Assembly: GCF_016031625.1 (NCBI RefSeq)
Contig: NZ_JACCHP010000012.1
Location: 124,001 to 188,000, forward strand
DNA from: Bradyrhizobium agreste
GTDB taxonomy: Bacteria > Pseudomonadota > Alphaproteobacteria > Rhizobiales > Xanthobacteraceae
Length of the DNA: 64,000 nt
Direction: 5' to 3'
The position numbers and the translations under genes are program-made. Positions 41,719-51,131 of this stretch are shown one piece after another (the stretch's first letter is position 1; each line of letters starts with the position of its first letter). The notes under the pieces are model-generated. The model made no database searches and had not been told where the DNA came from. It saw only the letters and a program-made list of their open reading frames with translations.

Positions 41719-44238
41719 CTAAAAGTTGGGCCCGAGCGCGATCTTGGTGATCGTGCCGTTCCTGACACCGATCCGCCATTCCGCCGAACCGTTGGCGAAT
41801 TGGGCGATGTAGATGTCGCTGTCGAGCGCGGTGACGCCGCGGAAGGAGAGCGCACGCAAGGCGCCGAGACGCGCCAGGATCGCCTGGTCGAACGGCAATT
41901 GCTGGCGCGTGATGTCGGCGACTTCCGGCGTCATGTGCTCGTAATCGGGCCGACCCTTTCCGACGCCCTCGATGTAACGGCGCAGCATCTCTTCGCCATT
42001 GGCGATCGGAACGGCGCGACGCGCGGCTCGCCCCGGCTTTGCCCCGAGGTTCGACGCCTCGACATTGTGGAAACGCGTCTGCCGGCCCGGCATCAGGACC
42101 TCCAGACACCGCCCCGACTTGTCGGCAATCACCCACGGATTGTTCACGGTGGTCGTGGCCGCCCAGCTCATGTTGGACCTGACGACGCTCTGGCTCTTGC
42201 GATTGCCGTCGGCATCGAGATTGAAGACGCGGATGTCCTCGCCGAGCTCGTTGTAGACCATGATCCGGATCGGCGAGGTGCCGGCGCGCCCGCGCACGTT
42301 CGCCTCCTCCGAGCAAGGCAGGATGCCGCCGAGCTCGTCATTGCCATCCGCCCGGAAGATCACGTCGCCGGCCTTGCCGTCGGGCTCGAGCAGCAGGCGG
42401 AATTCCGCCGTGCCGTTCTCGAACTTCGCGCCATAGATGTCGTAGCCGCCGGGGCCGACCCCGCGGAAGAACAGCGACTCCACCGGGCCGAGCGCGACGA
42501 ACGTCGCCTGCATCTCGTTGAGCTGACGGTGCACCTTGGCGGCCAGCGGTGCGCTCATCCGATCGTAGTTCGGCATACCCCGGCGCAGGTCCTCGATCCC
42601 GCGCAGAATCATGTCCTTGCCGCCGGCGACGGGGACCTGCTCGCGGAAACGGTCCGGCACCGCGGCAACACGGCGCGCGAAATCGGCCTCGATCGCCTTC
42701 GCCGCGGCCGGATCGATCCGTGGCGCCAGACGGGCGCCGAAGATCGCGTTCTGGACCAGCACGCGCGAGACCTTGGCTTGGTCGTCGCGCAGGAAGATCA
42801 GGAGGTTGTCGCCATTGATCGAGAAGACGTCGGCACCTTCGGCCAGAAGTGTCGCCCTCCCCTGCACGGTTTCTTGCACCTGAAGCTTATCGCCGTCGCG
42901 GCGCACGGTCAGAACGCGGTTCGGCGCAACCTTGTACCAGCCGACATATTGATCGAGTGATACGGCTTCGGCGGCCGCTGTCGGCATCTCGGCAAGGCGG
43001 ACCGCGCGGATATCGCGACCGTTCATGCGCAGCATCAGCTCCGCCGAGCGGCGCTCCGCATCAGCCGGGAACGTGATCTCGCCCGACGATGCCGCGTAGG
43101 ACGCAATGCCGTCGCTGCCGACCGAGAGGCGCAATTTGCGCTGCCCGGTCAGCTGGCCGTAGAGCTCGTCTTCCTCGCGGAAGATGGCGAACACCGAGGC
43201 CGGACCCATGGCGTAGAAATTGACGAAGGGGCGATAATGCTGGGCCGGCACCTCGCCGCCATCGGCGATGGCGGACGCAGGGTCCGGCGTGCGATAGGCG
43301 ATCATGCCGGTCGACACGATCACCGCCGGCACGATCGCGGCGGCGATCCACAGCCGCTTGCGCCAGCCGACGGCGACGGGCATCGCGGCGGCCGCGACGA
43401 TGCGCTCGACGCGGGCGCGCACGGTCGAAGCCCGCGCCATCGCAAGCTCCATGGGGCGCGGTTTCACGCTGCTGGCAAAATCGAGCAGGATCTCCGCATA
43501 GGACAGCCGGTCGTCGATCACCTCGATCGCCTGCGCGTCGCTGATGATCTCGGCGAGCTCGGCAAGGCGCGCGAGCTGCCACCAGGAGAACGGGCTGAAC
43601 CAGAACACCGCACGATTGAGCGAGGCAAGCAGCAGGACGTAGAAATCGCGGTTGGCGACATGCGCGCTTTCATGGGCGAGCACCGCGATGCGCTTCTTCG
43701 CATCCCAGCTTGCAAATTGCGGCGGCACCAGAATGGTCGAGCCGAAGGTGACGGGACCGCCGACATCGCGGCTGACGCGGATGTCAGCATCGATCAGCTG
43801 CGCACCTTTGAGCGGCTTCGCCGCACGCGTCAGGCGCCAGGTCAGGCCGAGGCCGATGGCGAGCCGCAGCAGCAACAGGGCGGCGACGCCGGCATAGACG
43901 ATCGTCGTCACCAGCCACCAGTCGATCGGAACGCCACTTCTCGCCGGCGGCGCAGCGAGGGCGCCCGGCGCGATCGGCAGGTCCGGCTGCGAGGTCTCCA
44001 GCAAGGCGATGTCTGCCGGCCACGATTCGGCCGGCACCGGAATCGATGGGGGTAACCGGTCGATGGTGAGCGTCGGCCAATGCATCACGAAGGGCATCGC
44101 GAGCGAGGCCATGAGCACGACGACCCACGCCGTCATGTGGACGTGCGGATTGCGCACGCGGAACAGGGTGAGACCAAACCAGACGACGCCTCCCAGCACA
44201 AAGGAGCGCAGCGCCGCCTCTGCCAGAGTTGCGATCAT
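41719..44238 (-). CDS. BlaR1/M56 family membrane metallopeptidase with tandem C-terminal sensor-like domains, 839 aa
   Basis: Residues 1-300 are the M56 part: membrane helices near 5-25, 37-55, 107-132 and 298-315, and the zinc motif HESAH at 189-193 with Glu190. These proteases cleave a BlaI-type repressor after sensing a signal. The C-terminal 500 residues are not the penicillin-binding domain of BlaR1. A DUF3471-like segment (DQYVGWYKVAPNRVLTVRRD) is followed by two copies of an 85-90 residue module (PNYDRM... SLFFRGVGPGGYDIYGAKFE and PDYEHM... ALSFRGVTALDSDIYIAQFA). It overlaps the blaI-like gene by 4 nt. Confidence 0.9.
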   Translation of the reverse strand: MIATLAEAALRSFVLGGVVWFGLTLFRVRNPHVHMTAWVVVLMASLAMPFVMHWPTLTIDRLPPSIPVPAESWPADIALLETSQPDLPIAPGALAAPPARSGVPIDWWLVTTIVYAGVAALLLLRLAIGLGLTWRLTRAAKPLKGAQLIDADIRVSRDVGGPVTFGSTILVPPQFASWDAKKRIAVLAHESAHVANRDFYVLLLASLNRAVFWFSPFSWWQLARLAELAEIISDAQAIEVIDDRLSYAEILLDFASSVKPRPMELAMARASTVRARVERIVAAAAMPVAVGWRKRLWIAAAIVPAVIVSTGMIAYRTPDPASAIADGGEVPAQHYRPFVNFYAMGPASVFAIFREEDELYGQLTGQRKLRLSVGSDGIASYAASSGEITFPADAERRSAELMLRMNGRDIRAVRLAEMPTAAAEAVSLDQYVGWYKVAPNRVLTVRRDGDKLQVQETVQGRATLLAEGADVFSINGDNLLIFLRDDQAKVSRVLVQNAIFGARLAPRIDPAAAKAIEADFARRVAAVPDRFREQVPVAGGKDMILRGIEDLRRGMPNYDRMSAPLAAKVHRQLNEMQATFVALGPVESLFFRGVGPGGYDIYGAKFENGTAEFRLLLEPDGKAGDVIFRADGNDELGGILPCSEEANVRGRAGTSPIRIMVYNELGEDIRVFNLDADGNRKSQSVVRSNMSWAATTTVNNPWVIADKSGRCLEVLMPGRQTRFHNVEASNLGAKPGRAARRAVPIANGEEMLRRYIEGVGKGRPDYEHMTPEVADITRQQLPFDQAILARLGALRALSFRGVTALDSDIYIAQFANGSAEWRIGVRNGTITKIALGPNF

Positions 44239-44627
44239 TCTTTCTTCACTCCCCTCGCTTTCTTCGCCTTGGCCACCTGGTCGGCCAGGATGCGCAATTG
44301 CTGCTGGTCGAGCATCTTGTTGTCCACCATGCCGACGAGGACCTCCTCGATCGAGCCGTTGCAGAACCAGTCGACGATGCGCTGCACCGCCCTGGCCGCA
44401 ACGCGCGCGCGGGGCTCGGCAGCGTGGTACACGTAAGTGCGGCCGTCCACGGTGTGGTGGACATAGCCCTTTTCTTCCAGCCGGCGCAGCACCGTACGCA
44501 CGGTGGATTCCTTCAGACGCCGCGACAACCGCTCACGCACGATCTCGGCCGTGACCGGACCATCGGCCCAAACCAATTGCATGACCTCACGCTCGAGGTC
44601 GCCGAGTTCAGGCAAACGATCGTCCAT
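44235..44627 (-). CDS. BlaI/MecI/CopY-type transcriptional repressor, 130 aa
   Basis: Winged HTH with LPELGDLEREVMQLVWADGP, TAEIVRERLSRRLKESTVRT and VLRRLEEKGYVHHTVDGRTY, the family signature, then the C-terminal dimerisation helices. It would repress its own operon until the downstream M56 protease (4-nt overlap) cleaves it. Promoter DNA holds TGTAACGCTACA and ACAGACTGT dyads (44657-44674) that could be operators. Confidence 0.93.
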   Translation of the reverse strand: MDDRLPELGDLEREVMQLVWADGPVTAEIVRERLSRRLKESTVRTVLRRLEEKGYVHHTVDGRTYVYHAAEPRARVAARAVQRIVDWFCNGSIEEVLVGMVDNKMLDQQQLRILADQVAKAKKARGVKKE

Positions 44628-44656
44628 GGCATCTTGACCTTGCGGATTGAGTTTCT

Positions 44657-44674
44657 TGTAACGCTACAGACTGT
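44657..44674. promoter_or_regulatory. Candidate BlaI operator
   Basis: TGTA-ACGC-TACA (44657-44668) and the overlapping ACAG-A-CTGT dyad lie 30-47 nt before the blaI-like start. BlaI family sites contain TACA/TGTA halves, which this shares. Confidence 0.4.
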
Positions 44675-44759
44675 CGCATATCCGACCGCGGAGCACAATG
44701 GCGATTCTACCTGAGATGGTGGCGGGGCTCACCTGACGGCAGCCTGCATTCAGTAGGTC

Positions 44760-44843
44760 GTCATGCCCGGGCTTGTCCCGGGCATCCACGTTCTTCGTGC
44801 TATCCGGTAAGGCGTGGATGGCCGGGACAAGCCCGGCCATGAC
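44760..44843. repeat. Dispersed palindromic element (GTCATGCCCGGGC type)
   Basis: Long arms GTCATGCCCGGGCTTGTCCC and GGGACAAGCCCGGCCATGAC face each other with CATCCACG/CGTGGATG inside, a known style of rhizobial repeat. It lies between the malic enzyme stop and the blaI-like gene and may serve as terminator. Confidence 0.9.
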
Positions 44844-44892
44844 GATGTGGAGACGTTAGCGTGAACCGAGCCGTTCTGGTGCCGCAGGCCGC

Positions 44893-46545
44893 TCAGTACT
44901 TCGGCTCGTACATCTGCGACTGCACCAGCGCCTTTACGTCATTGGGCGCAGGTCCGTCCGCCAGCCCGCGCTGAAAGGCCACGTCCGCAACCGCCGCCGC
45001 GATGCGGATGGAGACTTCGCGGATGCGCGGCAGCGCCGGATAGAGGCTGCCCTGTGCGAGGTCCTCCTGGCCGACGCAATCGGCGAGCGCATGGGCCGCC
45101 GCCATGAACATCTCGTCGGTCACGAGGCGCGAGCGGCTGGCGATGACGCCGAGGCCGACGCCCGGGAAGATGTAGGAATTGTTGCCCTGGCGCGGCACGA
45201 AGCTGCGGCCGTTGAGCTTGACCGGATCGTACGGGCTGCCGCAGGCGAACAGCGCGCGTCCCTCCGTGTAGCGATAGGCATCCTCCGCCGAGCACTCCGC
45301 CTTCGAGGTCGGGTTGGAGAGCGCGAACACGATCGGCTGCTCGTTGAGCTCGGCCATCGCCTTGAGCACTTCGGGCGTGAAGGCACCGCCGACCGCGGCG
45401 ACGCCGATGATCGCCGTCGGCTTCAGCGTCTGGATCGCGGTGAGGAAGTCGGCGATCGGCGCCTGGTCGGTGTGCGCATAGCGCAGCTTGTGGCCCGAGA
45501 GACCTTCGCGCCCCGCAACGACCAGACCGCGGGAATCCACCAGCCAGTTGCGGCGCAGCGCGTCCGCCTCGGAAGCCCCTTCCGCCATCATGGCGGAGAC
45601 CACGAGATCGGCGATGCCGGTCGCCGCCTCGCCCGCGCCGAGGAACAGGATCTTCTGATCCTTCAGCCTGCCGCCGGAGACGCGCAGGCCTGAGAACAGG
45701 CCGGCGAGCGCCACCGCCGCGGTGCCCTGGATGTCGTCGTTGAAGACGCAGGCCTCGTCGCGATATTTGTGCAGCAGCTTGAACGCCGAATGATTGGCGA
45801 AGTCCTCGAACTGGATCAGCACGCCCGGAAACGTCTTGCGCGCGGCCTGCATGAACTCGTCGACGAAGCTGTCATAGGCCTCGCCCGTCAGCCGCCGCTC
45901 GCGCAGGCCGAGATAATAGGGATCGTTCAACAGCTCTTCGTTGTTGGTGCCGACGTCGAGCAAGATCGGCAGGCATAGTTCGGGGTGCACGCCGGCGCAG
46001 GCGGTATAGAGCGAGAGCTTGCCGACGGGGATACCCATGCCGTTCGCACCGAGATCGCCAAGTCCCAAAATGCGCTCGCCGTCGGTGACCACGATCAGCC
46101 TGGCCTGGTAGGGCCAATTCTTCAGGATCTCCGCGATCTGGCCGCGATCGCGCGAGGAGATGAACATGCCGCGCGGCCGCTGGAAGATCAGGCCGTATTT
46201 CTGGCAGGCAAGTCCGACTGTCGGCGTGTAGATGATCGGCTGGATCTCATCGATATTGTCGACGACGAGACGGAAGAACAGCGCCTCGTTGCGGTCATGC
46301 AGCGCATTCAGGGCGACGTATTTTTCCAGGTCCGTCGGCAGCGTGCGCAGATTGGTGAGCACGCGCTGGGCCTGCGTCTCCATCGTCAGCACGCAGGGCG
46401 GCAGCAGGCCGCGCAAACCGAGTGCGGCGCGCTCCGCTTCCGTGAAAGCCGTGCCCTTGTTGAGCAGGGGATCGCGCAGCAGTGTCATGCCGTGCGCGGT
46501 CTCGGATGATGTCGAATGGGCGCTGACCCGAGCAGGTCTATTCAC
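44893..46545 (-). CDS. NAD-type malic enzyme (malate dehydrogenase, oxaloacetate-decarboxylating), about 550 aa
   Basis: Converts malate to pyruvate and CO2 with NAD(P) reduction. The chain has the classic malic enzyme profile: YTPTVGLACQKYG, VTDGERILGLGDLGANGMGI, FEDFANHSAFKLLHKYRDEA, CVFNDDIQGTAAVALAGLFS and the Rossmann ILFLGAGEAATG, with SfcA/ME1-like length. I start at GTG 46545, which has GGGGGAA nearby; ATG 46578 is an alternative adding 11 residues. In rhizobia this type feeds pyruvate to the TCA cycle from dicarboxylates. It is a single gene between two repeats. Confidence 0.95.
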   Translation of the reverse strand: MNRPARVSAHSTSSETAHGMTLLRDPLLNKGTAFTEAERAALGLRGLLPPCVLTMETQAQRVLTNLRTLPTDLEKYVALNALHDRNEALFFRLVVDNIDEIQPIIYTPTVGLACQKYGLIFQRPRGMFISSRDRGQIAEILKNWPYQARLIVVTDGERILGLGDLGANGMGIPVGKLSLYTACAGVHPELCLPILLDVGTNNEELLNDPYYLGLRERRLTGEAYDSFVDEFMQAARKTFPGVLIQFEDFANHSAFKLLHKYRDEACVFNDDIQGTAAVALAGLFSGLRVSGGRLKDQKILFLGAGEAATGIADLVVSAMMAEGASEADALRRNWLVDSRGLVVAGREGLSGHKLRYAHTDQAPIADFLTAIQTLKPTAIIGVAAVGGAFTPEVLKAMAELNEQPIVFALSNPTSKAECSAEDAYRYTEGRALFACGSPYDPVKLNGRSFVPRQGNNSYIFPGVGLGVIASRSRLVTDEMFMAAAHALADCVGQEDLAQGSLYPALPRIREVSIRIAAAVADVAFQRGLADGPAPNDVKALVQSQMYEPKY

Positions 46546-46723
46546 GATTCCCCCAAGGAGTTTCTTATTGAACCGCATGCATTGTCGGCCACCGCTCCCC
46601 GGAGATCAAGGACGTTGGGACTCGTGCGTCGATTGTGATCTCGCACCGCAGCGAGACTGTGCGGGGGCACCGTCGTTCAAGAGGTTAACGCGGGCGAGTG
46701 AGAGCGCCTTTCTTTCTCCCGTC

Positions 46724-46848
46724 GTCATTCCGGGGCGCGCGTCAGCGCGAACCCGGAATCCATTGCGCGGGCTATCTTTGCGGCCCGATGGATTCTCAGG
46801 TGCGCAATTGCGCACCGTAGCTCGCGACTTCGTCGCCCCCGGAATGAC
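46724..46848. repeat. Dispersed palindromic element (GTCATTCCGGGG type), copy 2
   Basis: Ends GTCATTCCGGGG/CCCCCGGAATGAC match those of 13999-14079, and inside GGATTC and GAATCC face each other. It lies in a gene-free stretch of about 380 nt between the malic enzyme and the mechanosensitive channel genes. Confidence 0.85.
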
Positions 46849-46928
46849 GGGAGAGCCTCACAATCTCGAAGGTGAGGCTTTAGGGATGATGGCCGCTGCC
46901 GGACGCAAGGACGAAGATTGCGGGATCG

Positions 46929-49259
46929 CTATCCGGCTGCCCGCCGGGCCGTCAGATTGGCAGCGCTGTCCGCCGGCGGCGCGACGTGCATCAGGATGGT
47001 CTGGACGGACGATGCGACCTCGATCCCGTTCTGCTGGAAGCGCAGCTTCATGCGGCGGTTGAATTCGCGTTGGACCGGCCAGCGGCCGGCCTCGGTGCAG
47101 CGGATCTGCCCGACGATCGACACCATCGCGCCGTCGACCTTGTCGACGCCCCACAGTTCGAGGTCGCCGCGGATCAGCGCGCGGAATTCCGGCTCGCGGC
47201 GCATCTCGTCGACGATGTCCTTGAGAATCTGGCCGGCGCGGTCGGTGTCTTCCTTGTAGGCGACGTTGACGCTGACCGAGGCGTTGCCGGCGCCACGGCT
47301 GGCATTGGTGATGGTCGTGACCGCGCTGAACGGCACGATGTGCACGGCGCCGTCACCCGCGCGCAGGCGGATGGTGCGGATCGAGACGTTCTCGACGACG
47401 CCCGACAACCCCGACACGCTGACGGTGTCGCCGACCTGCACCGTGTTCTCCAGCAGCAGGAACAGGCCGGTGATGAGATCCTGCACCAGCTTCTGCGAGC
47501 CGAAGCCGATCGCGATGCCGACGATGCCGGCGCCCGCCAGCAGCGGCGCGACATTGACGCCGATCTCGCTGAGCGCCGTGAGGCCAACGACGGTGGCGAT
47601 CAGGCAGAGCAGCGCGGTGCGCAGCATCGGCTGGAAGGTGCGCAACCGCGCTGCACGGGCATAGTGCCCGTCCCGCGACAGCGTGTTGATCTGGCGGTCC
47701 AGCAGCGCGTTGCTGGCTTCCCAGATCGCCGCTGCGATGAACGCGGCGAGGCCGATGGTCACCATGGCCGAGATCAGCCGGCCGCCGATCTGGCCGCCAT
47801 AGAACCAGACGATCGCGTCCACGCCCCAGACCTCGAGCACGGCCACGAAGCCGATGAAGCCGATCGCGCCGGATACGATCCTGCGCAGCAGCGGCAGATA
47901 GCGGTTGGCGCGGATTTCGAGGCCGGGAAAGCGCTGGAGGATCTCCGGCTTGATCCGGAAGCCGCGGTCGATCAGGCTCAGCGTCAGCATGATGGCGACA
48001 CGCGTGATCAGCGCCACCGCAATCGTGCCGACGAAATATTGCAGCAGCAGCGAATAGCCGTTGCGGATGTTCAGCGCCCACACCGCCCAGAGCGCGAGGT
48101 CGAGCGCGATGGCAAGATAGTGCCAGCCGCCGGCGATACGATTGCGCAAACGGGCCGCGATCCCCTGGCGCTCGGCCGGCGCGCGGATGGCATCGGCGAC
48201 CTGGCGTCGGCATTGCAGGATGATGACGGCGATGAAGAGATGCACGACCAGCATCACCATGCGCAGCAGCGCGGCGTAGCCGGCGCGGTGCAGGCCGAGC
48301 AGCAGCGCCACATTGGCAAAGGCGATGCCGGAGACGCCGACGCCGACGATGCGGCGCGCCCAGATCTCGACATAGGCCGCAGTTTCGGCCCGCACCGGAA
48401 ACAGGCCGAACGGTCCCGCCAGCGCCCGGACCAGGCAGATCAGACCGCGCGAGAAGGCATAAGCGTTGACGATTGCGAGGATCACGAGGCGGACGGTCGT
48501 GGGCTCGCCGATCTCCGTTCCGAGCAGCGCGGTGGCGACGCCGACGAAGACGAGCACGGGCAGCAGTTCGAACACGAAGCGTCCGAGCACGAAGGGCAGC
48601 CGCAGCATGATCTGCCAGACCCGCGCCAGACTGTGGCGGCGCTGTTGCATTTCAGGTGCCGGCGTCACGTCGGCGCCTGACGATGGCGGATCGGCAAGCG
48701 GCAGCACCGGTGCCGGCAGGCGCGCGGTTTGCGGCACGCGTCCCTCCAGGAATGCGACCGGCCGGCGGATCAGGTAGAAGATCGCCCATTCGGCCGACAG
48801 GGCGCAGCCGAGCACCAGCGCAAGCTTCCAGGCGATCTCGATCAGAAGATTGTAAGCCGTGGGATCGTTCGCAGTCCGCACGATCCAGTAGTAGAACGCC
48901 GGAAAGTGCGTGAGCGTTCGCGCCATGCCGGCGATCTCGCTCGAGATCTCGCCGATCTCCTCCGAGACCGTGAGCAGAAGCTGCGCGCCGAGGCCGTCGG
49001 CCGAGAGTGGGATCGGCGATTTTGGCTCGGGCGCGGGATGCTGCGGACCGGATGCGCTCGCGATCGCGCGGAGCGTATCGATCATCTGCGTGCGCTTCTT
49101 GTCGTCCTGAAGGGTTTCCAGCGCGCGCTTCGCCTCGTCAGGCGACAATGCGGCAGCATTGTTTGCCGTGGGCGCAGGGGGCTCGGCACGGGCGCCGGAA
49201 AGAGATGGAATCGTGAGGAAGAGAGCGGCGAGGACGACCGCGGCCAGCTTGTGCGACAC
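46929..49259 (-). CDS. Large MscS-family mechanosensitive channel (YbiO/MscM-like), 776 aa
   Basis: GTG 49259 follows AGGGAA and starts a signal peptide (SHKLAAVVLAALFLTIPSLS). A periplasmic region with a coil (ADGLGAQLLLTVSEEIGEIS) is followed by about 10 transmembrane helices between residues 140 and 575. The C-terminal MscS core has the pore helix VAPLLAGAGIVGIAIGFGSQ and KLVQDLITGLFLLLENTVQV, then GDTVSVSGLSGVVENVSIRT, the beta domain, and a vestibule domain. Such channels release solutes after osmotic downshock. It is a single gene. Confidence 0.93.
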   Translation of the reverse strand: MSHKLAAVVLAALFLTIPSLSGARAEPPAPTANNAAALSPDEAKRALETLQDDKKRTQMIDTLRAIASASGPQHPAPEPKSPIPLSADGLGAQLLLTVSEEIGEISSEIAGMARTLTHFPAFYYWIVRTANDPTAYNLLIEIAWKLALVLGCALSAEWAIFYLIRRPVAFLEGRVPQTARLPAPVLPLADPPSSGADVTPAPEMQQRRHSLARVWQIMLRLPFVLGRFVFELLPVLVFVGVATALLGTEIGEPTTVRLVILAIVNAYAFSRGLICLVRALAGPFGLFPVRAETAAYVEIWARRIVGVGVSGIAFANVALLLGLHRAGYAALLRMVMLVVHLFIAVIILQCRRQVADAIRAPAERQGIAARLRNRIAGGWHYLAIALDLALWAVWALNIRNGYSLLLQYFVGTIAVALITRVAIMLTLSLIDRGFRIKPEILQRFPGLEIRANRYLPLLRRIVSGAIGFIGFVAVLEVWGVDAIVWFYGGQIGGRLISAMVTIGLAAFIAAAIWEASNALLDRQINTLSRDGHYARAARLRTFQPMLRTALLCLIATVVGLTALSEIGVNVAPLLAGAGIVGIAIGFGSQKLVQDLITGLFLLLENTVQVGDTVSVSGLSGVVENVSIRTIRLRAGDGAVHIVPFSAVTTITNASRGAGNASVSVNVAYKEDTDRAGQILKDIVDEMRREPEFRALIRGDLELWGVDKVDGAMVSIVGQIRCTEAGRWPVQREFNRRMKLRFQQNGIEVASSVQTILMHVAPPADSAANLTARRAAG

Positions 49260-49952
49260 GAGGATTCCCTGGAAGAGTGAATGCGCCGACGGTGTTGGGA
49301 ACGTCACTGCCGAAGCACATGCGTCATGGGATAGCCGCTATTCGCCCGGGCCCTGTGTCGGAAGTTGGCCTTCGAGGCGACATTCTCTTGGCATTTGCCG
49401 CGTTGCAGGATCAGGAGCTGCCGCCCAGCGAAGCGCCATCAGGCCTGTGCACACAAAGGCCGCTTCGTCACTGCGGATCGACGAGGATGAGGAAAGAGAA
49501 AACAAGGATGTCAAAGATCCCGTTGCGGCGCCCTCGCCGCCATCCGGCACGATCGACGGGATCAAAATTACAGCGCCGGGAAGGTAGGGGCCTTGCCTCA
49601 CTGATGCGGCCCGCTAAACCTTGACCCGGCGTGCCGTTCGCGGTTTTTGCCGCTATGCGATAGTCCGAACGAGCTCCATCGCAATCAACGCGGCTGGATT
49701 TGCGGAGGTGGCGTCATAGACCTCCCCTTGCTCATGAGGTGGACGTTGCGCGTCGCTTGTTTGCGACCGCTGCGATGCTCCTCCCAGGACACAAAACTGT
49801 CAAGCGGGATCAAAGGCGCAAAGGATCACAATTGAACGTGCAAGTTCCTTAGACGGCCGCGCCCGATCGTGAATTCCTGCACCTGCCAATCAGGAGCACT
49901 CGCGCGCCGGGCAAGGACATCGAGCGAGACAGCCGGCAGGGTGACATCATGC
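49260..49952. other. Gene-free stretch between the channel gene and the repeat copy 2
   Basis: No gene is supported in these 690 nt. Short frames exist on both strands but none shows a ribosome site plus coding character or a recognisable domain. An acidic reading frame ending in ITAPGR (stop near 49587) is the least poor. The composition is mixed and less G+C-rich than coding DNA. It may be a decayed region. Confidence 0.5.
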
Positions 49953-50073
49953 CCCTGTTTTGCCCGACGAGGCAAACGGATTTCTCTAAATCCGCATCGC
50001 AAAAGATGAGCCGATAAGCCATTGATTTCGCAATGCCCGGCTACTGTGCATGGGGTTGTTTTCGCACTTTTTG
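49953..50073 (-). repeat. 121-nt dispersed element, copy 2
   Basis: Reverse-complement copy of 8148-8268: the first 33 nt are identical, the last 27 nt differ by one base and the 61-nt middle is unrelated except around GATTTCAATGG/GAAATCAATGG. Located 20 nt downstream of the patatin-like gene, on its strand. Confidence 0.75.
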
Positions 50074-50093
50074 TCGTTGGCCGGTTCGGCGGC

Positions 50094-51131
50094 CTAGAGA
50101 AACATCTCCGCCAGGTCGACGGTCGAAGCCTTTCCGATCTGGTCGAAGTTTCGCGCCAGCCAGCTTCGCGCCGTCTCACGGCCCTCATCGCGCAGGCGGC
50201 ACAGCAGGCTCCATTCGGGGTGGAACTGCGTGGCTGTGCCGAGCTGCGACATCAACGCGTCGTTGCCGATCCAATGCATGTACATGCGGCTGTGCTTGTT
50301 GCTGTCGAGCTCGCCGTCGTCGATCAGCCGGGTGGCGAAAGCGATCGCGCGCATCTCGCGCATCAAGGACGAATTGAAGCTGATCTCGTTGATGCGGTGC
50401 AGGACATCGGCGGCACTGGCCGGCAACTCGTTGCGCCGGATCGCCGTCACCTGCACGATGACGACGTCGTGACTGCCCTTGCGGTAGATCAACGGATAGA
50501 TCGCGGGATTGCCGAGATAGCCGCCGTCCCAGTAATGCTCGCCATCGATCTCGACGGCCTGGAAATAGGGCGGCAGGCAGGCTGACGCGAGCACGGTGTC
50601 CGCCGTGAGCAGCGGGCTCTGGAACACCTTGATCTTGCCGGTGCGGACGTTGGTGGCGTTCAGAAACAGCTGCGGCGCATCGGGCGAGGAATTGAGCCGG
50701 TCGAAATCGACCACGCGCTGCAGCAGCGCGCGGAGCGGATTGAAATGAAAGGGATTGAGCAGGTTCGGCGGCAGCGTGTGCGTCAGCGTGTGGATGAATG
50801 CGTGGACCGGATGATATTCCGGCGGCAGCTTCAGCGCCTGGATCCACTGGTTCAGCGGCGACATCAAGTCGTACGCCATGTCCATGCGCGAGACTTCGTA
50901 CCAGAATGCGTGCAGGCTCTCCCGCGCGGCCTCCGCGCCTCCATGCGCCATGCCGGAGGCCATCGCCACCGCATTCATGGCGCCGGCACTGGTCGCACTG
51001 ATCGCCTCGATCGCGAGCCTGCCGTCCTCGAGCACCTGGTCGAGCACGCCCCAGACGAAGGCGCCGTGCGCGCCGCCGCCCTGGAGCGCGAAGTTGACGT
51101 TCTTGCAGTTCGTGGTCCCGCTGGCTGTCAC
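50094..51131 (-). CDS. Patatin-like phospholipase, 345 aa
   Basis: GTG start at 51131 that overlaps the preceding PPK2 stop as GTGA, indicating translational coupling. The oxyanion motif GGGAHGAFVWGVLD, the nucleophile Ser in SATSAGAMNAV and the Asp of WDGGYLGNP give the full Ser-Asp dyad of the patatin fold. The rest (residues 100-345) is as in DUF3336/RssA-like lipases. It would hydrolyse acyl chains from membrane lipids or lipid droplets. It is the last gene of a seven-gene operon (liv-type transporter, PPK2, patatin). Confidence 0.92.
   Translation of the reverse strand: MTASGTTNCKNVNFALQGGGAHGAFVWGVLDQVLEDGRLAIEAISATSAGAMNAVAMASGMAHGGAEAARESLHAFWYEVSRMDMAYDLMSPLNQWIQALKLPPEYHPVHAFIHTLTHTLPPNLLNPFHFNPLRALLQRVVDFDRLNSSPDAPQLFLNATNVRTGKIKVFQSPLLTADTVLASACLPPYFQAVEIDGEHYWDGGYLGNPAIYPLIYRKGSHDVVIVQVTAIRRNELPASAADVLHRINEISFNSSLMREMRAIAFATRLIDDGELDSNKHSRMYMHWIGNDALMSQLGTATQFHPEWSLLCRLRDEGRETARSWLARNFDQIGKASTVDLAEMFL

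Noticed and set aside
46986..48680. Plus-strand 564-residue frame inside the MscS gene
   Set aside because: It is composed mostly of Asp, Arg, His, Ala and Gln and is antisense to the channel gene; no domain.
49159..49587. 142-residue plus-strand frame ending in ITAPGR after the channel gene
   Set aside because: It begins inside the channel gene, has no ribosome site and no recognised domain, and only its last 45 residues have plausible composition.
49826..50188. 120-residue minus-strand frame over repeat copy 2
   Set aside because: Its sequence is the translation of the 121-nt element and the end of the patatin region; the matching frame at copy 1 is in a different context, so it is not a conserved protein gene.
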